DNA of 5,005 nt from Bacteroidales bacterium. GTDB lineage: Bacteria; Bacteroidota; Bacteroidia; Bacteroidales; Paludibacteraceae. The stretch is from assembly GCA_900771035.1 (NCBI GenBank), contig CAAGML010000074.1:1-5005 (forward strand), in the 5' to 3' direction. The notes below the pieces were generated by a model. The model saw only the letters and a program-made list of their open reading frames with translations, had not been told where the DNA came from and ran no database searches. The position numbers and the translations under genes were made by a program. Numbering within the stretch: position 1 is the first letter of the stretch; each line of letters starts with the position of its first letter. Below, piece by piece: positions 1 through 4,927 of this stretch.

Positions 1-580
1 ATGTTACATCCTTGATTTTTGAAGTGTCATTCCACTGCTCGTTGAATATTTTCAGATACTCCTTGGCAAAAGGATTAGGCATTACATTAGTCAGGAAATA
101 TGCACTGTTGCCTCGCTCACAACCGAGTTCTGTAGAAGTAAATTCGTTGAAAGGATAGTATGCACTTTGCTCCTCGGCATTTTTGACATGGAAAAAGCCC
201 ATCATTGTCTCTTGCGATGTGTTTGTGCGGAATTTCACCTTATTGCGTATCCATTCTGCACACTCCTTTGCAATGGCTTTCTGCTCCAGTTTGTTGCGAA
301 GTCTTATCTCAAAATCTGAGCCATAAAGGTTGCGTTCTCGGTTGAGTCGTGGAATATAGAACTCACGCTTCTCTTTCTTGATTTTATCCTTGATGAAGGT
401 AGGCGAGGTAAAGATGAAACGCAGTTCGTCAATACTTTCAAGTTCTTTTTTCAATGCTTCGTAAGCATAAAGCGAGAATGAGGCTGCCGCAACAGACAAT
501 CGGGAGTTAGAGGTGATACGTTGCTTCATATCATCTATAACTCGCTCAGTAACATTATTTATAGACTTAGGCAGGTCCAT
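1..580 (-). CDS. N-terminal part of a probable large helicase-type protein (partial, runs off the window)
   Basis: The reverse strand is open from an ATG at 580-578 to the window edge: 193 complete codons, no stop. The product starts MDLPKSINNVTERVIDDMKQ. It then has an AAASFSLYAYEAL stretch at residues 31-43 and a charged block with IPRLNRERNLYG at about residues 76-87. From memory this resembles the start of roughly 1000-residue Bacteroidales proteins annotated as DEAD/DEAH-box or SNF2-type helicases with a phospholipase-D-like N-terminal region. Such genes are often in accessory islands near methyltransferases. No Walker A, DEAH or HKD motif lies inside the window, so the function is inferred from the N-terminus alone. 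The start is chosen because the predicted beginning matches that remembered pattern; there is no Shine-Dalgarno, as usual in Bacteroidota. G+C is about 40% in the first 180 bases, against about 56% in rmlD, consistent with foreign origin. A terminator-like hairpin abuts the start codon. The alternative is an unrelated hypothetical protein. Confidence 0.7.
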   Translation of the reverse strand, partial: MDLPKSINNVTERVIDDMKQRITSNSRLSVAAASFSLYAYEALKKELESIDELRFIFTSPTFIKDKIKKEKREFYIPRLNRERNLYGSDFEIRLRNKLEQKAIAKECAEWIRNKVKFRTNTSQETMMGFFHVKNAEEQSAYYPFNEFTSTELGCERGNSAYFLTNVMPNPFAKEYLKIFNEQWNDTSKIKDVT

Positions 581-588
581 AAAACAAA

Positions 589-643
589 ACAAGCCAACCC
601 GGCTAATTAATGCAAATGCTATCAATCAACCGAATTGGCTTGT
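589..643 (-). promoter_or_regulatory. Hairpin directly upstream of the helicase-type gene (attenuator-like)
   Basis: Arms 591-602 (AAGCCAACCCGG) and 630-641 (CCGAATTGGCTT) are inverted repeats with 10 of 12 matches, extendable by two more pairs (589-590 with 642-643). The loop is 27 nt. In minus-strand RNA both mismatches become G·U wobbles, so the stem is fully paired; on the plus strand they would be C·A clashes. This suggests that the element works in the leader of the minus-strand mRNA. The stem is followed by GTTTTGTTTT and then the ATG at 580, which resembles a terminator/attenuator or a structure that masks the start. The role is inferred. Confidence 0.45.
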
Positions 644-675
644 ATATATGTGTATATTGCAAGACTACTGCCCTG

Positions 676-683
676 CAAAAATA
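676..683 (-). promoter_or_regulatory. Candidate -7 element for the helicase-type gene
   Basis: Read on the minus strand this is TATTTTTG, an exact fit to the Bacteroidota -7 consensus TAnnTTTG. Transcription would begin near 669 and give a leader of about 90 nt that contains the 589-643 hairpin. No -33 TTTG lies at the usual 19-21 nt spacing; the closest TTG is 13 nt upstream. The T-rich sequence overlaps the U-tract of a possible weak terminator (677-701), so only one of the two readings may be right. Confidence 0.35.
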
Positions 684-701
684 AAAGGATTGCGGGCAAT
701 C
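677..701 (-). terminator. Weak terminator-like hairpin with T-tract
   Basis: On the minus strand GATTG-CCCG-CAATC (688-701) forms a 5-bp stem with a 4-nt loop, followed by CTTTTATTTTT. It could stop leftward read-through from the rml operon before the helicase-type gene. The stem is short with only two G-C pairs, and the T-tract doubles as a candidate -7 element. Confidence 0.25.
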
Positions 702-708
702 ATCTTAC

Positions 709-931
709 GGTATTCCTGAGGCCAAGCTTGAGAATTTCTGAACCTCCGTCAAAAGATAAGAAAATGCCAACAATCCAGTAATGGAATGCTTGGCATCAAC
801 TATTCGTTATCTTTTGACGATTGGCAAACTCTCAGCACTTAGCCCCTCGGCTATATACGGAAAAGCCAACCATCATTGATGTGGTGTCTATTCAGAATTG
901 GAAGTTTCTCAAGCTTGTTCTCTGGAATACC
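709..931. repeat. 26-bp inverted-repeat pair enclosing 171 bp (invertible segment or MITE-like element)
   Basis: The left arm is 709-734 and the right arm is 906-931. The left arm reads GGTATTCC, a variable base, GAG, two variable bases, then CAAGCTTGAGAA. The right arm is its reverse complement with mismatches only opposite 717, 721 and 722, so 23 of 26 positions match. A further TTCTGAA (736-742) pairs with TTCAGAA (891-897) after a seven-base length difference. The arms contain the palindrome CAAGCTTG. Size and geometry suit a recombinase-invertible DNA switch as found in Bacteroidales, or a miniature inverted-repeat transposable element; the arms also carry a TA dinucleotide near each outer end. 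No exact TAnnTTTG promoter lies on either strand between the arms, which weakens the simple promoter-switch reading. The symmetry is seen directly; the function is inference. Confidence 0.6.
747..819. repeat. Nested long hairpin inside the inverted-repeat unit
   Basis: Three stems are stacked concentrically. The outer is an exact 13-bp pair, CGTCAAAAGATAA at 747-759 with its complement at 807-819. The middle is an exact 7-bp pair, ATGCCAA at 764-770 with TTGGCAT at 790-796. The inner is CAATCCA at 771-777 against TGGAATG at 782-788, 6 of 7 paired, around a GTAA loop. The structure could form as a cruciform or in RNA from either strand. No T-tract follows on either side, so it does not look like an intrinsic terminator. 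It may be a protein-binding site, a recombination site or a transposable-element end. Confidence 0.55.
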
Positions 932-966
932 ACAATGATAGTCAATGCTATTTATATGTAATATAT

Positions 967-1022
967 TTTGCAAATCAGCGGTTTACGGAATCATCCATAA
1001 ACCGCCGATTTCGCATTGCAAA
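967..1022 (-). promoter_or_regulatory. Hairpin downstream of rmlD, at the 5' end of a predicted leftward transcript
   Basis: Arms 973-985 (AATCAGCGGTTTA) and 998-1010 (TAAACCGCCGATT) match at 12 of 13 positions around a 12-nt loop. The single mismatch is a G·U wobble in minus-strand RNA. Outside them, TTTGCAA (967-973) and TTGCAAA (1016-1022) extend the dyad with a bulge. No U-tract follows on the minus strand, so it is a poor intrinsic terminator for rmlD. It begins almost exactly where transcription from the adjoining promoter candidate would start, so it could be a stabilising 5' stem-loop or part of a small RNA. Confidence 0.45.
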
Positions 1023-1049
1023 GTAACAAAAATAATCTGATATGACAAA
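1019..1049 (-). promoter_or_regulatory. Bacteroidota-type promoter candidate reading leftward, behind rmlD
   Basis: On the minus strand TTTG (1049-1046) is followed after exactly 19 nt by TTACTTTG (1026-1019). This is close to the Bacteroidota TTTG-N19-TAnnTTTG arrangement: 7 of the 8 -7 positions can be read as fitting or shifted by one base. Start of transcription is expected near 1012. It lies only 47-77 bp past the rmlD stop and points away from rmlD, towards the helicase-type gene some 430 bp away. Either it starts that gene's long leader or it drives an unannotated short RNA. Confidence 0.45.
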
Positions 1050-1095
1050 GGAATTTGAAGGATATTTTTTTGCGTCAACGGTTATCATGTCATCA

Positions 1096-1950
1096 TCACT
1101 TGGACTCAAGGATGTTGACGCAACGCTCAAGGGAGTCAAGCCAGTAAGGAATGTCGATGTCAAACTCACGGCGTATCTTTTTGGTGTTCAGTACGCTGTA
1201 AGAAGGCCTTGGGGTGCGGTACTTATATTCCGAACTGAGGATTGGGTTGATTTCGCAGTTTATCCCTGCAATGCGCATGATAGCCTTGGCGAAATCGAAC
1301 CACGAGCAGACACCGGAATTGGTGAAGTGATAGACACCGGGTTTCCACTCTTTCCCGAACAATATTCTTACGATTACCGCCGCCAAATCGGCAGCGTATG
1401 TAGGAGAACCCACCTGGTCATAGACTACGTTGAGGGCTTTGCGTTCACGACCGTATTTCAGCATCGTTTTCACGAAGTTGTTGCCGAAGGAGGAATAGAG
1501 CCATGCGGTGCGGATGATGATGGAGTTCGGACATTCGGCGGTAAGGGTCTGCTCGCCGGCAAACTTGGTTTTGCCATAGACGGTACGGGGAATGGCGGGC
1601 ATGTTCTCGTCATAAGGAATGCTGGCGTTGCCCTCGAAAACATAGTCGGTCGATATATGTATAACCCTTGCGTTATGGCGTGTAGCAGCCATTGCAATGT
1701 TATGTACGGCGTTGATATTCACATTGGCGGCGGTCAGGCGGTCGTCCTCGGCTTTGTCAACAGAGGTGTAGGCGGCGCAGTTGACTATGTGCGTAATCCG
1801 GTTTTTCCCTACGAACTGCTCGACATCCGAAGGTTTGGTGAGGTCGAGTGTGTCGATGTCGCTGAGAAAAACCTCTGCGGGGCGGCCCTGAAGGGCGAGA
1901 CGCATCTCGTTGCCGAGTTGACCGTTGCAGCCAGTAACAAGTATTCTCAT
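1096..1950 (-). CDS. rmlD: dTDP-4-dehydrorhamnose reductase
   Basis: Encodes 284 residues of the cytoplasmic extended-SDR enzyme that reduces dTDP-4-dehydro-L-rhamnose to dTDP-L-rhamnose with NAD(P)H, the last step of rhamnose-donor synthesis. Visible motifs: the nucleotide-binding GCNGQLG (residues 7-13), NCAAYTSVDKAE (57-68), STDYVF (100-105) with the catalytic Thr101, YGKTKFAGE (125-133) with Tyr125 and Lys129, RTAWLY (147-152), DQVGSPT (178-184), and TPRPSYSVL (246-254). Thr/Tyr/Lys occupy the catalytic triad spacing known for the Salmonella enzyme. Length is normal and the gene is intact. The start ATG (1950-1948) is 3 nt after the rmlC stop, so the two are co-transcribed and probably translationally coupled; no Shine-Dalgarno is seen. 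It is the last gene of the operon. RmlB and RmlA are not found beside it here, and the sequence beyond it changes to an AT-rich, gene-free region. Certainty is high. Confidence 0.96.
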   Translation of the reverse strand: MRILVTGCNGQLGNEMRLALQGRPAEVFLSDIDTLDLTKPSDVEQFVGKNRITHIVNCAAYTSVDKAEDDRLTAANVNINAVHNIAMAATRHNARVIHISTDYVFEGNASIPYDENMPAIPRTVYGKTKFAGEQTLTAECPNSIIIRTAWLYSSFGNNFVKTMLKYGRERKALNVVYDQVGSPTYAADLAAVIVRILFGKEWKPGVYHFTNSGVCSWFDFAKAIMRIAGINCEINPILSSEYKYRTPRPSYSVLNTKKIRREFDIDIPYWLDSLERCVNILESK

Positions 1951-1953
1951 AGG

Positions 1954-2502
1954 TCAGAATATTTTTTCAAGTTCCGTGAAGAACGGGTGTTTTGTGTCTT
2001 TTTCGGAGGTGATGGCGTGTGCGAGGTCTGTCTTCCAGTCTATTGCCAGCGTGGGGTCGTCAAAACGCACGCCACCCTCAGATTTTGGGTTATAGAGATT
2101 GTCGCATTTGTAGGTGAATACGGCGTGTTCAGAAAGCACCGAGAAACCATGTGCGAAGCCACGGGGAATGATGAACTGCCAATGGTTTTCGCCTGTCAGT
2201 TTGATGGAGAAATGCCTGCCGTAGGTGGGGCTGCCGGTGCGTAGGTCAACAGCCACGTCAAGCACGCTGCCCGAAATCACCTGAACGAGTTTCGCCTGAC
2301 TGTATGGCGGTCTCTGGAAATGCAGTCCACGAATGACGCCATACTGTGAACTGGAGATATTGTCTTGCACGAATTGATAGTCTATTCCTGCCTCGCGGTA
2401 ACGTTGTTCGTTGTAAGTCTCGAAAAAATAGCCACGGCCGTCAGTGAAAACCTGTGGCTTTACGACTTTAAGTCCTTCGATTCCTGTCTCTTCTATTATC
2501 AT
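1954..2502 (-). CDS. rmlC: dTDP-4-dehydrorhamnose 3,5-epimerase
   Basis: Encodes 182 residues, the usual length of this cupin-fold, dimeric cytoplasmic enzyme. It epimerises dTDP-4-dehydro-6-deoxy-D-glucose at C3 and C5 to give the substrate of RmlD. Visible features: TDGRGYFFETYN (20-31), VIRGLHFQ (56-63) with Arg58 and catalytic His61, AKLVQVISG (70-78) with Lys71, the LDVAVDLR strand (81-88), IIPRGFAHGF (111-120), and TYKCDNLYNP (130-139) with catalytic Tyr131. His61, Lys71 and Tyr131 are each two residues below His63, Lys73 and Tyr133 of the Salmonella protein, so the active site is complete. The FDDPTLAIDW block (147-156) is the conserved C-terminal element. It starts 4 nt after the transglycosylase stop and ends 3 nt before rmlD, and so is the middle gene of the operon. 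No abnormality is seen. Confidence 0.97.
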   Translation of the reverse strand: MIIEETGIEGLKVVKPQVFTDGRGYFFETYNEQRYREAGIDYQFVQDNISSSQYGVIRGLHFQRPPYSQAKLVQVISGSVLDVAVDLRTGSPTYGRHFSIKLTGENHWQFIIPRGFAHGFSVLSEHAVFTYKCDNLYNPKSEGGVRFDDPTLAIDWKTDLAHAITSEKDTKHPFFTELEKIF

Positions 2503-2506
2503 TATC

Positions 2507-3364
2507 TTATTCCTTTATGCGGTATTCCTCGTATTTTGCGAGTATTTTCTTCAAGTATCTTTTTGAATGGTTGTTGTGATAATACCTCTCAACGTTCGTC
2601 CATTCGCATTCATTTTTTTTGTGCCTTTTTGCAGTTGCCATTGCCCGGAGTACGGGTTTGCTGCCTGAATTATATGCCGCAAGGACATATTTAACACGTT
2701 CCTTCCGGTTAGCGACCATGGAGAAACGGTTGTCTAAGAATTGGATATAGTTGGCAGCCGCCATAATATTATAATGTGGCAGGCGCACTTTTGAGCCCTT
2801 TGCGCCGAATCTTGTGGCAGTTATCCGTGAGAGCTGCATAATGCCTAAGCCTGTCCTGCTGTTGACATTTTTGAACCTTGTTTCGACATACCCGATTGCC
2901 GCAAGCATTTTCCAATCCCAGCCTATGCTGTCGCCATACTGGCGGAAATAGTTGTCCCATTTAGAGATATGTCTCACGTTGCGGTCGTACCACAAATCGA
3001 CGGTGTCCTGAAGCTGGCGGCTGCTGTGTCTTGCCTTCCACGAATAAATTTTTTCGTCGTTAGGGAAACGCACGAGATCTGCCTTGTAAGCGCAAAGACG
3101 GAACCATAATTCGTCGTGGTGCGAGCAATATCTGACCTCTGTCCTGAGGTTTTTTGCCTCGGCAAAGCGCATAATCTGCCCTACGAACGTCGTGTCACCT
3201 TCGATTGCAGCCACACGCAAACAACCCGCAGACTGGATTTCAGCCCAGTCGTAGGGGATGTTCCACAAGGAATATCGCAACTCATAAACAGTTATACCAC
3301 AAAGAAGTACAACGGAAATTACAAGCATTGCGACCATATTTCGAAAGTGTCGGTTTCTCCACAT
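2507..3364 (-). CDS. Membrane-anchored lytic transglycosylase (SLT domain, MltF-like)
   Basis: Encodes 285 residues. An N-terminal hydrophobic segment (about 10-27) after a basic start anchors the protein to the inner membrane with the rest in the periplasm. There is no good lipobox, since the residue before Cys22 is Leu. Residues 48-105 (LRVAAIEGDTTF … DELWFRL … KADLVRFPND) look like a shrunken remnant of the solute-binding-like domain found in MltF. Residues about 145-280 form the SLT (GH23) catalytic domain: GYVETRF with catalytic Glu161, TGLGIMQLS (171-179), and VLAAYNSG (227-234). Such enzymes cleave the MurNAc-GlcNAc bond of peptidoglycan to give 1,6-anhydro ends. MltF proteins are normally well over 400 residues, so this is a compact form with most of the first domain missing. 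It is the first gene of the operon with rmlC and rmlD and has its own promoter. The start is set by the TM segment and the close -7 element. Confidence 0.9.
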   Translation of the reverse strand: MWRNRHFRNMVAMLVISVVLLCGITVYELRYSLWNIPYDWAEIQSAGCLRVAAIEGDTTFVGQIMRFAEAKNLRTEVRYCSHHDELWFRLCAYKADLVRFPNDEKIYSWKARHSSRQLQDTVDLWYDRNVRHISKWDNYFRQYGDSIGWDWKMLAAIGYVETRFKNVNSRTGLGIMQLSRITATRFGAKGSKVRLPHYNIMAAANYIQFLDNRFSMVANRKERVKYVLAAYNSGSKPVLRAMATAKRHKKNECEWTNVERYYHNNHSKRYLKKILAKYEEYRIKE

Positions 3365-3387
3365 AATCAGGCAAGGCTACTCCGGTG

Positions 3388-3395
3388 CAAAGTTA
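3388..3395 (-). promoter_or_regulatory. -7 promoter element of the transglycosylase-rmlC-rmlD operon
   Basis: On the minus strand this reads TAACTTTG, an exact match to the Bacteroidota TAnnTTTG consensus, 23 nt before the ATG at 3364. The leader would be under 20 nt. A TTTA/CTTT at about 3412-3416 is the best, imperfect, -33 candidate at 16-17 nt spacing. The spacer contains a run of nine A (3398-3406). Confidence 0.65.
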
Positions 3396-3441
3396 TGAAA
3401 AAAAAATGAGATAAAGATGCCATTGTCTCGATTTTTTATGC

Positions 3442-3449
3442 TATATTTG
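3442..3449 (+). promoter_or_regulatory. -7 promoter element of pepD
   Basis: TATATTTG is an exact TAnnTTTG match, 29 nt upstream of the pepD ATG, giving a leader of about 22 nt. A TTG at 3423-3425 is a possible -33 element, but the 16-nt gap is shorter than the usual 19-21. It is divergent from the transglycosylase promoter 46 bp away, so the two could influence each other. Confidence 0.6.
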
Positions 3450-3478
3450 TAGTCTGAATTCTAACCAATGATTTTACT

Positions 3479-4927
3479 ATGACAATTCATGATCTCCAAC
3501 CAGCAGCAGTGTGGAAAAACTTCGCACGAATCTGCAGCGTGCCTCACCCTTCACACCATCTTGAGGCCATCACTAAAATGTTTGTCGATTTCGGTCGAGA
3601 GAACAATCTTGAGACGATAGTTGACGAAGCAGGCAATATCATCATGCGCAAACCTGCCACTCCGGGAATGGAGAACCGTCCGGGCATCGTTATGCAGGGT
3701 CACATGGACATGGTGCCGCAGAAGAACAATGACACCGTGCATGATTTCGAGAAAGACCCAATACAGCCATGGATTGACGGTGAGTGGGTGCGCGCCAAAG
3801 GAACCACCCTCGGAGCTGACAACGGCATGGGTGTTGCGGCAGGTATGGCAATCATGACTGACCCTGAGCTGAAGCATGGTCCGCTGGAGCTTTTCATCAC
3901 AGCCAATGAAGAGACAGGTATGTACGGTGCTTTCGGCATGAAGGAAGGTGAGCTGAAGGGCAAAATCCTCCTTAACCTTGACTCGGAGACTTTCGGCGAG
4001 CTTTACGTGGGTTGTGCCGGTGGTGTTGACGCCAATATCTCGTGGAAATACAAGGGGGCTCCTGCCGAGGATGGCGACGTTGCGCTGAAGATTACTCTCA
4101 AAGGTCTCAAGGGCGGACATTCGGGCATGGAAATCAACGAGGGCCGCGCAAATGCGAACAAACTTATGTTCCGTTTCCTCAAAGAGGCTGTCGCTCAGTA
4201 CGAGGCACGTCTCGCAGCAGTGGAGGGCGGTAATATGCGTAACGCAATTCCCCGCGAAGGCTGGGTAATAATCACCGTGCCTGCTGACGATGTGGAGGAT
4301 GTCAAAGGTCTTGTGGCTGAATATCAGGATATGTTCAATGATGAATATTGCAAGACAGAGAACAGGGTTGAACTTTCGTGCGAGAGAGTGGATATGCCTG
4401 AGATGCTGATTCCTGAGGAAATCCAGGATGACCTCATCAATAGTATAACCGCTTGTCCTAACGGCGTTTTCCGTATGATTCCTGCCATTCCTGCCACTGT
4501 CGAGACATCCATGAACCTTTCAATAGTAAAGGCTGACGCTGAGAAAATCTCTGTACAGTGCCTTCTCCGCAGCTCGGTTGACACCAAGAAAGATGAACTG
4601 GCATCAATGGTTGAGAGCACATTCACGCTGGCGGGCGCAAAGGTTGAGTTCTCCGGCAGTTATTCGGGTTGGAACCCTAACTTAGACTCGAAGATTCTTG
4701 CCACAATGAAGGAGGCTTACAAGGCTCAGTATGGCAAGGAGCCTGCAATCAAGGTTATCCACGCAGGACTGGAGTGCGGTATTCTCGGTGCTACGCAGAC
4801 TGACCTCGACATGGTGTCTTTCGGTCCTACAATCATGAGCCCTCACTCGCCAGACGAGCGTGTGAATATTAAATCTGTGGAGCAGTTCTATAACCTGCTT
4901 CATGATGCCGTTGCGACTATCAAGTGA
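3479..4927 (+). CDS. pepD: Aminoacyl-histidine dipeptidase (M20 family, PepD)
   Basis: Encodes 482 residues, close to the 485 of E. coli PepD. This cytoplasmic di-zinc peptidase hydrolyses dipeptides, classically Xaa-His such as carnosine, for amino-acid recovery. All metal ligands are present at a constant offset of five from the E. coli numbering: His75 (QGHMDMV), Asp114 (GADNG), Glu145 (ANEETG), Asp168 (LNLDSE) and His456 (SPHSPDE). Catalytic Asp77 and Glu144 are also present. The inserted lid/dimerisation domain (about 185-390) includes GLKGGHSGMEINEGRANAN (209-227) with His214. HAGLECG (428-434) precedes the C-terminal zinc ligand. There is no signal peptide. The ATG at 3479 begins at the family's usual N-terminus (HDLQPAAVWKNFARICSVPHPS); no Shine-Dalgarno is seen. 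It is transcribed alone from its own promoter, divergent from the transglycosylase operon. The gene is intact, with no sign of transfer. Confidence 0.97.
   Translation: MTIHDLQPAAVWKNFARICSVPHPSHHLEAITKMFVDFGRENNLETIVDEAGNIIMRKPATPGMENRPGIVMQGHMDMVPQKNNDTVHDFEKDPIQPWIDGEWVRAKGTTLGADNGMGVAAGMAIMTDPELKHGPLELFITANEETGMYGAFGMKEGELKGKILLNLDSETFGELYVGCAGGVDANISWKYKGAPAEDGDVALKITLKGLKGGHSGMEINEGRANANKLMFRFLKEAVAQYEARLAAVEGGNMRNAIPREGWVIITVPADDVEDVKGLVAEYQDMFNDEYCKTENRVELSCERVDMPEMLIPEEIQDDLINSITACPNGVFRMIPAIPATVETSMNLSIVKADAEKISVQCLLRSSVDTKKDELASMVESTFTLAGAKVEFSGSYSGWNPNLDSKILATMKEAYKAQYGKEPAIKVIHAGLECGILGATQTDLDMVSFGPTIMSPHSPDERVNIKSVEQFYNLLHDAVATIK

Larger units (their letters stand above)
581..1095. 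other. 515-bp gene-free, AT-rich region full of inverted repeats
   Basis: No reading frame here looks like a real gene: frames are short, lack sensible starts or are interrupted by stops. The region lies between the end of rmlD and the start of the helicase-type gene, both on the minus strand. It holds four separate dyad structures (589-643, 709-931, 747-819, 967-1022), two candidate minus-strand promoter elements, and seven copies of the pentamer GCCAA or its complement between 593 and 869. No tRNA gene and no CRISPR-type repeats are visible. The most economical reading is a junction between core chromosome and acquired DNA. Confidence 0.6.

Noticed and set aside
513..719. 68-codon plus-strand open frame crossing the helicase-type start and the 589-643 hairpin.
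   Set aside because: It begins inside the opposing coding region, has no recognisable features, and its sequence is explained by the hairpin and leader.
665..745. Minus-strand reading that ends QEYRKMIARNPFIFAGQ-stop and looks protein-like, possibly a gene remnant.
   Set aside because: It is only about 27 codons after an in-frame TGA, has no start, and I cannot name a family. It overlaps the left inverted-repeat arm, so the resemblance may be accidental.
747..819. Nested hairpin as an integron attC site or intrinsic terminator.
   Set aside because: The conserved attC core ends are not visible, no gene cassettes flank it, and no T-tract follows the stem on either strand.
581..1095. tRNA gene or CRISPR array in the gene-free gap.
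   Set aside because: No cloverleaf arms or regularly spaced direct repeats can be found.
975..1169. 64-codon minus-strand frame overlapping the rmlD end.
   Set aside because: It starts inside rmlD in another frame, and its tail reads through the promoter and hairpin elements.
1042..2244. Long 400-codon plus-strand open frame lying antisense to rmlD and rmlC.
   Set aside because: Both minus-strand genes have complete catalytic motifs and normal lengths. The antisense frame spans two genes, resembles no known family, and is a by-product of GC-rich codon use.
3296..3302. Cys22 of the transglycosylase as a lipoprotein attachment site.
   Set aside because: The residue before the cysteine is Leu rather than Gly, Ala or Ser, so the hydrophobic segment is better read as a membrane anchor.
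3551..4120. 189-codon minus-strand open frame within pepD.
   Set aside because: It is fully antisense to a complete, well-conserved peptidase and has no recognisable domain.
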